Origin: Deltaproteobacteria bacterium
GTDB lineage: Bacteria > Desulfobacterota > Desulfarculia > Adiutricales > Adiutricaceae
NCBI GenBank assembly: GCA_031257955.1
Contig: JAIRNQ010000038.1
Location: 1 to 11,049 of the forward strand
DNA: 11,049 nucleotides
Reading direction: 5' to 3'
Under the pieces are notes generated by a model. That model did not search any database. It was given only the letters and a program-made list of their open reading frames with translations, and had not been told where the DNA came from. The position numbers were made by a program, and so were the translations under genes. Each line of letters begins with the position of its first letter. Position 1 is the stretch's first letter. Shown here piece after piece: positions 5,434 through 11,049 of the stretch.

Positions 5434-6705
5434 ATGGACCAAACGGGCACCGGGGTCGTCGGGCGCGTACCCCCAAAAGCCACCATAGTCACCACCGGCA
5501 GCGAGCTCATGCTGGGGCAAATGGTCGATACCAACGGGGCCTGGCTCTCGGCCTGGCTCTCGGAAAAAGGCGTCCGGGTGGTTCGGCACGTCTCGGTCGG
5601 AGACGATCTGTCGGCCCTGACGGCGACCCTGGCCGAGTCCATCAAAGAATGCGAGGTGACTTTGGTCACCGGGGGATTGGGCCCGACCGAAGACGATCTG
5701 ACCCGCCTGGCCGTGGCCAGGGCCTTGGGCCGATCCTTGGCCTACCACCCCGAATTGGCCCTAGGCATCGCCGCTTTCATGGAAGGCCACGGCTACCCCT
5801 GCTCCAGCAACAACCTGCGCCAGGCTTGGCTGCCGGAAGGGGCCTCGCTGGTGGAAAACCCCTGGGGCACCGCCCCGGCCTTCGCCGTCGAGCTCCCGGG
5901 CAAGCTGGCCCTCTTTACCCCCGGCGTCCCCCAGGAGATGAAAAACATCGTCGGGGCTTATTTGGGCGACAAGCTGGCCGAGACCTTCCCCACCCGGCTG
6001 GGGTACCACCGGACCACGGTTCTGCGGGCCGCCGGCCTGGGCGAGAGCCGGGTGGACGATCTAATCGGGGATCTGGTTCGGGGTTCGACAAACCCCGTTT
6101 TAGGCTTTCTGGCCGGTCCTTTTGAGACCAGGATCCTGATAACCTCCATAGCCAAAGACCAATCCGAGGCCGATGCCCTGGAAGCCCCGATAATTGCCGA
6201 GATCGTCAGCCGCCTTGGTAAAAATTACGTCGGCCGGGACGAACAAACCATGCTAGTCGCGGCGGCCTCGGAACTGAAACGGCGCTCCCTGCGTCTGGGC
6301 CTGGCCGACTCCTTCACCGGCGGTCTGGCCGGCCAAACGTTTTTACGGGCCCTGGACCAGGACAGCCTAGCCGGGGCCATATCCGTCACGGAAAAGGCTC
6401 TCCCCGAAGCCATAAGCTTTCTCTTCGGCCAGGCCGACGCCGATCTGGTCGGGGTCATTCAAAGCGCCCCTGAATCCACCCACAAAACTGGGCCAATATC
6501 CGGGCCCGAGCCCCGGTCCTCCGGGGCCGGACCTGAGCTGACGGCCAAGTGTCGGCTCCTGGCCAAGGCCCCGGGCGGCGAAGTCGAATTGGCCTCGGCC
6601 GTCAGGACGGTCGGGCGCAACGAGGCCATGGCCACGGTTAGGGCCGGGGCCCTATTGTCCTTGATTCTTTGGACCCACCTCACCGGCGGCCCGGGGCCCC
6701 ACTAG
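5434..6705 (+). CDS. cinA: CinA-family protein with an eroded C-terminal deamidase domain
   Basis: CinA proteins join an N-terminal MoaB/MogA-like domain (COG1058, linked to ADP-ribose pyrophosphatase activity) to a C-terminal NMN deamidase domain (COG1546, PncC), acting in cytoplasmic NAD-derivative recycling. This 423-residue protein has near-normal length. The N-terminal domain is well kept: TTGSELMLGQMVDTN (20-34), VSVGDD (53-58), TGGLGPTEDDLT (79-90) and PGVPQEM (163-169). The C-terminal domain starts near 270 but is degraded. The usual ESCTGG is DSFTGG (292-297, Ser kept), the VSYSNEAK segment is unrecognisable around 316-322, and the TGIAGPGG loop is replaced near 341-347 by a Pro/Ser/Gly-rich stretch. 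Deamidase activity is therefore doubtful, while the N-terminal activity may persist. ATG is supported by AGAGAGG (5419-5425) 8 nt upstream. The acid phosphatase gene follows after 30 bp, suggesting cotranscription. Confidence 0.93.
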   Translation: MDQTGTGVVGRVPPKATIVTTGSELMLGQMVDTNGAWLSAWLSEKGVRVVRHVSVGDDLSALTATLAESIKECEVTLVTGGLGPTEDDLTRLAVARALGRSLAYHPELALGIAAFMEGHGYPCSSNNLRQAWLPEGASLVENPWGTAPAFAVELPGKLALFTPGVPQEMKNIVGAYLGDKLAETFPTRLGYHRTTVLRAAGLGESRVDDLIGDLVRGSTNPVLGFLAGPFETRILITSIAKDQSEADALEAPIIAEIVSRLGKNYVGRDEQTMLVAAASELKRRSLRLGLADSFTGGLAGQTFLRALDQDSLAGAISVTEKALPEAISFLFGQADADLVGVIQSAPESTHKTGPISGPEPRSSGAGPELTAKCRLLAKAPGGEVELASAVRTVGRNEAMATVRAGALLSLILWTHLTGGPGPH

Positions 6706-6735
6706 CCCTGGCACTGCCAAGGAAAGGTCTACGCC

Positions 6736-7470
6736 ATGAAAACCATCGCGACTATTGGGCTGGCCCTTTTGGCCTCTCTATGGTTGTCAGCCGCCCAGGC
6801 CGACTCCCCCAAAGGCTTCCTGGCCGAGGCCGAAGTCCCCAACAGCCTTAACTTTCTGCCCCCGCCGCCTACCGAGGACAGCCCGGACTTCGCCCGGGAC
6901 ATAAGCGTCTATTGGCGGACCCGGACCAAAAGGGACGACGACCGCTGGCTTAGGGCCTCGACCGACGCGGACATAGCAAAAAACTGGAACACCATCTTCC
7001 AAGAGTCCTTTGGCCTGGCCATCGACCGAAAAACCACCCCGGCGACTTACGAGCTTTTGGATAGGGCCTCGGCCGACGTCGAGATCTCCTTTAACCGGGC
7101 CAAGGACGAATTCAAGAGGGTCAGGCCCTACGTTTATTTCAACCAACCCTTCGGCTCGACCTGCCTTCCGGCCGAAGAGGCCTCCCTCAGGAACAACGGT
7201 TCCTACCCCTCAGGCCACAGCGTCTACTCTTGGCTCATGGCCCTAATCCTGGCCGAGATCTCCCCGGATCGACAGGACGCCATCCTGGCCAGGGGCCTCG
7301 ATTATGGCTTTTCCAGGGTCATTTGCGGCGTCCACTGGGTCAGCGACGTCGAGGTCGGCCGCTACGTGGCCTCGGGCGTCAACGCCCGGCTTCACGCCAG
7401 CCCGGACTTTCAGGCCCTTTTGGCCAAGGCCAAGGAAGAGATTGCCCAAGTTCGCGCCACCGCCAAATAA
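6736..7470 (+). CDS. Class A nonspecific acid phosphatase (PAP2 superfamily), periplasmic
   Basis: This 244-residue secreted phosphatase belongs to the PhoN/PhoC class, which removes phosphate from many organic monoesters in the periplasm through a phospho-histidine intermediate. The three-part PAP2 signature is complete: K123-x6-R130-P131 (KDEFKRVRP), GSYPSGH (155-161) and S193-R-x5-H200-x3-D204 (SRVICGVHWVSD). GSYPSGH marks class A. A Sec signal peptide is clear, with charged MK, a hydrophobic core and AQA before a likely cleavage site at residue 22/23. The LPPPPTEDS stretch (41-49) is also typical. Cys143 and Cys197 could form a disulfide. ATG is preceded by AAGGAAAGG (6719-6727), 8 nt away. 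It probably shares the cinA promoter. The phoN/phoC symbol is left open because the two names cover the same class. Confidence 0.95.
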   Translation: MKTIATIGLALLASLWLSAAQADSPKGFLAEAEVPNSLNFLPPPPTEDSPDFARDISVYWRTRTKRDDDRWLRASTDADIAKNWNTIFQESFGLAIDRKTTPATYELLDRASADVEISFNRAKDEFKRVRPYVYFNQPFGSTCLPAEEASLRNNGSYPSGHSVYSWLMALILAEISPDRQDAILARGLDYGFSRVICGVHWVSDVEVGRYVASGVNARLHASPDFQALLAKAKEEIAQVRATAK

Positions 7471-7496
7471 CTGCCAGCCAATCGGCTAAATGGCAG
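7471..7496 (+). terminator. Stem-loop directly after the phosphatase stop codon
   Basis: Outer arms CTGCCA (7471-7476) and TGGCAG (7491-7496) enclose a second stem GCC-AATC-GGC (7477-7486). The hairpin begins at the base after TAA. No T run follows, so it is either a weak or rho-assisted terminator or a 3'-end stabiliser. Confidence 0.35.
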
Positions 7497-7519
7497 GAGT
7501 CTAGTCTATACGGAGTCGT

Positions 7520-7549
7520 CGTTGGCCGGGACCTTCTCCGTTGGCCGGG
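7520..7549 (+). repeat. Short direct repeat CGTTGGCCGGG
   Basis: Two identical 11-mers (7520-7530 and 7539-7549) are 19 bp apart in the spacer after the phosphatase gene. No function is evident. Confidence 0.5.
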
Positions 7550-7771
7550 TACCCCCTGAGTAGATGACCGGAAATACCTAATTATTATCGTAAAATTAAT
7601 TTATTTTAAACTTTATACTTTTAATCATTAGATTACGTTCGTAATTAAACACTGCCATATATTTTTATAACGTTAAATTACTAATTTCTGGCCAAAAGCT
7701 ATACCAAGGCGAACGGTTATGAAATTTTACATCTTTTATCGATACCCACCAGCCAAACCGATCGGCCCGTC
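7550..7771. other. AT-rich spacer without a recognised gene
   Basis: From about 7565 to 7740 the DNA is strongly AT-rich and has no plausible reading frame. One small inverted repeat is visible, ATTACG / CGTAAT at 7632-7645 with a 2-bp centre. The composition matches the other AT-rich spacers (about 4500-4620 and 4860-5050). Confidence 0.4.
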
Positions 7772-7799
7772 TTGCATATCCGGACGCTTTTGATAAAAT
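7772..7799 (+). promoter_or_regulatory. Candidate promoter of the HEAT-repeat gene
   Basis: TTGCAT (7772-7777) and TAAAAT (7794-7799) are separated by 16 bp. The string TGATAAAAT occurs at the same place in the candidate promoter of the ATPase gene. The predicted start near 7806 puts the hairpin at 7838-7862 in the leader. Confidence 0.4.
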
Positions 7800-7837
7800 A
7801 ACTGTCAACCTTAACCGCGCACGGGCGGGTGTTTGGC

Positions 7838-7862
7838 CTCGGTATCGAGTTTTGATACCGAG
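7838..7862 (+). promoter_or_regulatory. Perfect 9-bp hairpin in the leader of the HEAT-repeat gene
   Basis: CTCGGTATC (7838-7846) and GATACCGAG (7854-7862) pair perfectly across a 7-nt loop (GAGTTTT). No T run follows, so it is not an intrinsic terminator. It could be a leader RNA structure or an operator. The TTG at 7852, which would extend the reading frame upstream, lies at the end of this loop, making it an unlikely start codon. Confidence 0.5.
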
Positions 7863-7893
7863 CCGACGCGCTTTTGCCCCCTATAGCCGCGGA

Positions 7894-10212
7894 ATGAGGG
7901 CATTTTTCGCGAACGAGGCGAGAGCGACCGTGGAATCGGTAGATTATTTAGACGAGTTTGAGTCTGGGGAAGAACAAAGGCCAATCGACACCGAACGGGC
8001 TGCCAAGCTTAAGGCGGCCATGTTCCAGTTTGTCGTGACCATGAAAAACATGGCCCTCTACCCGGAGACCAACAAAACCAACATCGAGGCCGTCAATTCC
8101 CTTTTTCTGTGGATGGACGAGTACCTTAACGCCAACAACAGCCTGGTGTTGGAGGTTACCAAGGACCAACTCTTGACCGACGATGGGGCCTCGGTCTACC
8201 AGGAAAAACCCACCGACCAAATCATCTCCGGACCCCTCTTCAGGGACGGCATACAGGCCATAAGCTTCGAGTACGGGCTGACCGAGAAAGAACTGCGGAC
8301 CTTTCTGGACATCCTCTTGCGGTTCCGGAACCAGGATTCCGATCAGGAAGATCTGGTGGCCAGCCTCTGGGAAGCTTCCTTTTCCCATATACGCTACATC
8401 ATCTCCAGCGAATACGAGCAAGTTGGCGAGGAATTCGAGCTTACGGCCATGAAAGTGGCCAAGCCCGGCGGCCCCCGCGACGTGGACGCCCCCTACAACC
8501 AGGAGGCCCTCTCGCCCATGACTTCGGAAGGGGGCGCCCCGGTCTCCAAACCCATCGCCAGCCTCTTCGCCTTGGCCGAGTCGGCGACCTTTTTTGGAAC
8601 CACCGCCGACGGGCATGGGCAAGGGGCGGTGACCAAAGACGCCAGCGACCGGGCCATGACCAGTTCCGCCGTCCCCGAAAGCCAGAACTACATGACCCCC
8701 GGTGGGGACGTGGCCTATTCCGGGGTGGATTTTGCCGGCGGCCAAGACAGCAAGTCCGACACCGGCGACGGCTCCTCGGGCTTCGATCCGCTGGACTCCC
8801 GCCACTCCCACCCTGACGGCGATTTCTTCGGCGGGAGCGAAGACGATTCCTTCTCCAGACTGGCCGCGGCCAAAAACACTCAGGACGAAAACGCCAAGGC
8901 CGGCGGTCCCCCCACCCAGGCCGAGCCCGGCGAAAACGGCGAGGAAGATCTGGACATCGACATGGGCTCGGTGGCCGACGCCTTCAAGGACATGAGCAAG
9001 AGGGATCTGGAGGCCAAAGAGGCCGCCCCCAAAACCAATCCCTTGACCTTGGAACTGTTGCGGGAAAGGCCGGCGGCCGATGGCCCGGAGCTTGAGGAAC
9101 GGCTCAAAAATTGGGGCCTCTCTCCCCGGGAGATTAAGCAAATTGCCGCCCTCTTGAAGTGGGACGAGGCCAGAAACTTTTCCTACGACACCCTGGAAAT
9201 AATCAACGCCCTCTTGACCTCGGGACTCGTGGACGAAGGGAACTGTAACCTCATTACCAGTTTTTTGGGCAGCGAGATCCGTGCCTCGCTTAAAAAAGTG
9301 GACCTTAAATACTTAAATAACTTCTACCAAACCTTAAAAGATAAGGCTTCCGCCGGCTACCCCCTCGAGGTCTCTCTCCTCAAGGATCTCCAGCGCAAGA
9401 TTGACAGCTCCGAGACCCTGAGCGTCCTGGTCGATCCCGGGCCCACGGAAGAGGCCATCGCCGTCGGTTACGACGATTTGCGATACTTTCTTTACCAGCT
9501 CTCCTCGGTGGGCATACAGACCCTATCGTCGATTCTTCCCAAAGTCGCCAACCAGAAGCTTTGGGCCCTGTTCATCGAGCTGGTGGCCTACGATCTCATA
9601 AGCTCCGGCTCCAGAACCACCGACTTGATCTCCCGCCTAAACGATCGGGCCCTGGCCCACCTGATCCGCCTGATCGCCGGCAGCGTCAAGACCTTGCCGC
9701 CCCAGTTCCTAAACGGGCTGACTCGCCACAAGTCGGCCGCGGTCAGGGAAACCGCCGCCCGGGCCATACTGGAAAACGACCCGGACAACTTCCACCAACT
9801 GTGCGCCCACATGGTATTGGACACCGACCCGGCCGTCCTTCGGTTGGTCAGGCCGGCCCTCTCCGCTAAACGCAACACCACGGTCGAAGGTTACCTCTTT
9901 AATTTTTTGCGCAATTCCTACACCAACGACCGCCACGACGATGACCGCCTTCTCCTGGAATGCTACCAACTCTACGGGAAATGCGCCTCGGCCACGGCCT
10001 TACCCTTTCTCGAGGAAGTTTTGATGAAAAAAGATTTTAAGACTTTCCTCTCCCGCTCGGTCGACCAGCACAAGATGGGGGCGGCCCTGGCCCTCTTTCT
10101 CATGCCCCCCACCTCAGGGGCCGGAGATATCCTTAACCGGGCCAGCCGCAGTTCCTTCCGAAACGTCCGCCAGGCCTTAGCGGAAGCCCGAAAAATCGTC
10201 TCCGGTTCTTAG
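7894..10212 (+). CDS. Large HEAT-repeat protein with a long acidic linker
   Basis: From this ATG the protein has 772 residues. Residues about 34-181 form an alpha/beta domain whose pattern (helix, LVLEVTKDQLLTDDG, GPLFRDGIQAISFEYGLTEKELRTFLDILL) resembles the N-terminal part of the HD-GYP-type protein downstream. Residues about 182-375 are a low-complexity Gly/Asp/Glu/Ser/Pro-rich linker, probably disordered. Residues 376-510 are helical, and 515-772 look like HEAT repeats (for example HKSAAVRETAARAILENDPDN). No signal peptide or membrane segment is seen, so it is probably cytoplasmic. HEAT repeats bind partners, and the neighbour suggests a role with the HD-GYP-type protein; this is inference. 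The start is uncertain: GTG at 7930 has GAGG (7915-7918) 11 nt upstream and would give 760 residues, whereas the ATG at 7894 lacks a clear binding site. Confidence 0.88.
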   Translation: MRAFFANEARATVESVDYLDEFESGEEQRPIDTERAAKLKAAMFQFVVTMKNMALYPETNKTNIEAVNSLFLWMDEYLNANNSLVLEVTKDQLLTDDGASVYQEKPTDQIISGPLFRDGIQAISFEYGLTEKELRTFLDILLRFRNQDSDQEDLVASLWEASFSHIRYIISSEYEQVGEEFELTAMKVAKPGGPRDVDAPYNQEALSPMTSEGGAPVSKPIASLFALAESATFFGTTADGHGQGAVTKDASDRAMTSSAVPESQNYMTPGGDVAYSGVDFAGGQDSKSDTGDGSSGFDPLDSRHSHPDGDFFGGSEDDSFSRLAAAKNTQDENAKAGGPPTQAEPGENGEEDLDIDMGSVADAFKDMSKRDLEAKEAAPKTNPLTLELLRERPAADGPELEERLKNWGLSPREIKQIAALLKWDEARNFSYDTLEIINALLTSGLVDEGNCNLITSFLGSEIRASLKKVDLKYLNNFYQTLKDKASAGYPLEVSLLKDLQRKIDSSETLSVLVDPGPTEEAIAVGYDDLRYFLYQLSSVGIQTLSSILPKVANQKLWALFIELVAYDLISSGSRTTDLISRLNDRALAHLIRLIAGSVKTLPPQFLNGLTRHKSAAVRETAARAILENDPDNFHQLCAHMVLDTDPAVLRLVRPALSAKRNTTVEGYLFNFLRNSYTNDRHDDDRLLLECYQLYGKCASATALPFLEEVLMKKDFKTFLSRSVDQHKMGAALALFLMPPTSGAGDILNRASRSSFRNVRQALAEARKIVSGS

Positions 10213-10224
10213 AACCGGACTTTT
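10201..10224 (+). terminator. Hairpin terminator overlapping the HEAT-gene stop codon
   Basis: TCCGGTTCT (10201-10209) and AGAACCGGA (10211-10219) are complementary; realistically it is a 7-bp stem with the loop CTTAG. The T run TTTT (10221-10224) follows after one C. The stop codon TAG (10210-10212) lies in the loop. The short T run suggests partial termination before the next gene. Confidence 0.6.
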
Positions 10225-10306
10225 CCCCCGACCCCCCACGGCCTCCGGGCCTCGGGCCATCGTTTTGCCAAACCAAGTATCGGCCCCGCCCCATTCGGTA
10301 TGAGTC

Positions 10307-11049
10307 ATGAGTTACGCCCCCCTAAGCGCCCCGCTGCCCGTCGAATTACTGACCACCTCCATCTTGAGGTTGCCTCAGCTACAAAAGATCCATCAGCCCA
10401 ACAACAAACTGTTCGTCGACAGCATGAACGCTTTTAAGCAATCCCTTTACGACCTTTGGGAAGAAACCATCACCGTGACTCTCCGCGTCCACCGGGGACG
10501 GCTGTTTTTAAATTCCAACCGGGTGCCCACCAGCAAAACCTTCGCCGTTACCGTGAACCGGATGGACGAATTTTTGGAGGCCCGGGGCATTTTCGGCTTC
10601 TCCTTCCAGAAGGTCGAAAGCCTTAGCGACGAGGCCGTGGTCGAATTTTTCAAAGACATCAATCTCTCCCTGGTCCAGAAGGATCCCGCGCAATACCTGA
10701 AGGACAAAATGGACGGCGGCTGGGCCTCCCCTCTATCCGACAAGGACTTTAACATCTCGGTGGTCATGAGCGACGACGGCACCGGGACGGCCAGGCCGGT
10801 CATTTGGAACGCCGGGGTCAGGACCTTGGCCCTAAAGGCCAAAAAATCCTACTCCAGGGCCCTGGCCGTTATAACCGGCCTGAACGAGAAACTGACCGAG
10901 GGCGAACCGGTCAACATCAACAAACCCCGCAGGGTGGTTCAGGACATGGTCGAGGGCCTCTTCCAAAACGAGACCCTTCTCCTAAGCCTTTCCACCATCC
11001 GCGACTACGACGACTACACCTGCACCCATTCGGTAAACGTGGCCATCCT
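10307..11049 (+). CDS. HD-GYP-type protein, N-terminal part (runs off the window)
   Basis: The frame opens with ATG at 10307, just after an in-frame TGA at 10301-10303, and stays open for 247 codons to the window end. Residues about 40-120 (TITVTLRVHRGRLFLNSNRV, ARGIFGFSFQKVESLSDEAVVEFFKDI) form an alpha/beta domain resembling that of the preceding protein. Near residues 205-230 is the segment PRRVVQDMVEGLFQNETLLLSL, followed by RDYDDYTCTHSVNVAI with His241. This is how HD-GYP phosphodiesterase domains begin (D.Y...HSVNVA). The HD and GYP catalytic motifs would lie beyond the window, so activity on cyclic-di-GMP is expected from the family but not shown here. No signal peptide or membrane segment is visible. 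No strong binding site precedes the ATG. The gap to the previous stop is 94 bp and contains a hairpin terminator, so it may be transcribed by read-through or separately. Confidence 0.87.
   Translation, partial: MSYAPLSAPLPVELLTTSILRLPQLQKIHQPNNKLFVDSMNAFKQSLYDLWEETITVTLRVHRGRLFLNSNRVPTSKTFAVTVNRMDEFLEARGIFGFSFQKVESLSDEAVVEFFKDINLSLVQKDPAQYLKDKMDGGWASPLSDKDFNISVVMSDDGTGTARPVIWNAGVRTLALKAKKSYSRALAVITGLNEKLTEGEPVNINKPRRVVQDMVEGLFQNETLLLSLSTIRDYDDYTCTHSVNVAI

Noticed and set aside
5343..6125. Long Arg/Gly-rich frame overlapping cinA
   Set aside because: It overlaps cinA in another frame; its Arg/Gly/Pro bias is typical of shadow frames in GC-rich genes, while cinA has conserved motifs.
7852..7893. 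TTG start of the HEAT-repeat protein, 14 codons further upstream
   Set aside because: The TTG lies in the loop of the perfect hairpin at 7838-7862 and lacks a binding site; ATG 7894 or GTG 7930 is more plausible.
7948..9141. 397-codon minus-strand frame opposite the HEAT-repeat gene
   Set aside because: Gly/Val-rich antisense shadow of a GC-rich gene, with no family resemblance; the plus-strand frame has coherent domains and a terminator at its end.
10447..10842. 131-codon minus-strand frame near the right end
   Set aside because: It is antisense to the HD-GYP-type gene, whose plus-strand frame is open from 10307 to the window end with recognisable motifs.
1..11049. CRISPR arrays, tRNA and rRNA genes
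   Set aside because: No regularly spaced repeats of 20-40 bp, no tRNA cloverleaf motifs and no rRNA-like sequence were seen on either strand.

Overview
The window looks like a chromosomal stretch of a Gram-negative bacterium. Supporting signs are a lipoprotein with an outer-membrane-type signal, a periplasmic class A acid phosphatase, and a HEAT-repeat protein followed by an HD-GYP-type gene. The last pairing and the GCC-rich codon use suggest a deltaproteobacterial (Desulfobacterota-like) lineage, but that is a low-confidence inference. Coding regions on the right are GC-rich, while several spacers and one insertion sequence are very AT-rich, so the genome looks like a patchwork with sizeable non-coding gaps.

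Left part (1-3620). A bidirectional terminator-like hairpin opens the window. A complete ISL3-family insertion sequence follows (286-1822, 1537 bp), with 25-bp imperfect terminal inverted repeats and a perfect 8-bp target duplication. Its transposase gene is one continuous minus-strand frame of 411 residues, broken only by two in-frame nonsense codons: a TAG where family members usually have Trp, and a TAA between the second and third catalytic acids. The element inserted exactly at the stop codon of an intact minus-strand gene for a DUF1703-type AAA-ATPase/PD-(D/E)XK protein. The duplicated 8 bp carry that stop codon, so the gene was left undamaged.

Middle (3621-5433). This part is mostly non-coding. 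It holds a tandem octamer array, a minus-strand DUF2846-like lipoprotein gene, a near-perfect palindrome upstream of that gene overlapping candidate promoters for both directions, and a GC-rich segment able to form nested stems within AT-rich DNA. A direct-repeat pair flanking GGCGCGCC lies upstream of a promoter for the next gene.

Right part (5434-11049, all plus strand). cinA, whose C-terminal amidohydrolase domain is badly eroded, is followed 30 bp later by a class A nonspecific acid phosphatase gene, probably in the same transcript. After about 420 bp of mostly AT-rich spacer comes a large HEAT-repeat protein with a long acidic linker, ending in a hairpin terminator that overlaps its stop codon. 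Next is a gene for an HD-GYP-type protein that runs off the window. The two proteins seem to share an N-terminal domain pattern, which suggests a functional pair, possibly in cyclic-di-GMP signalling.
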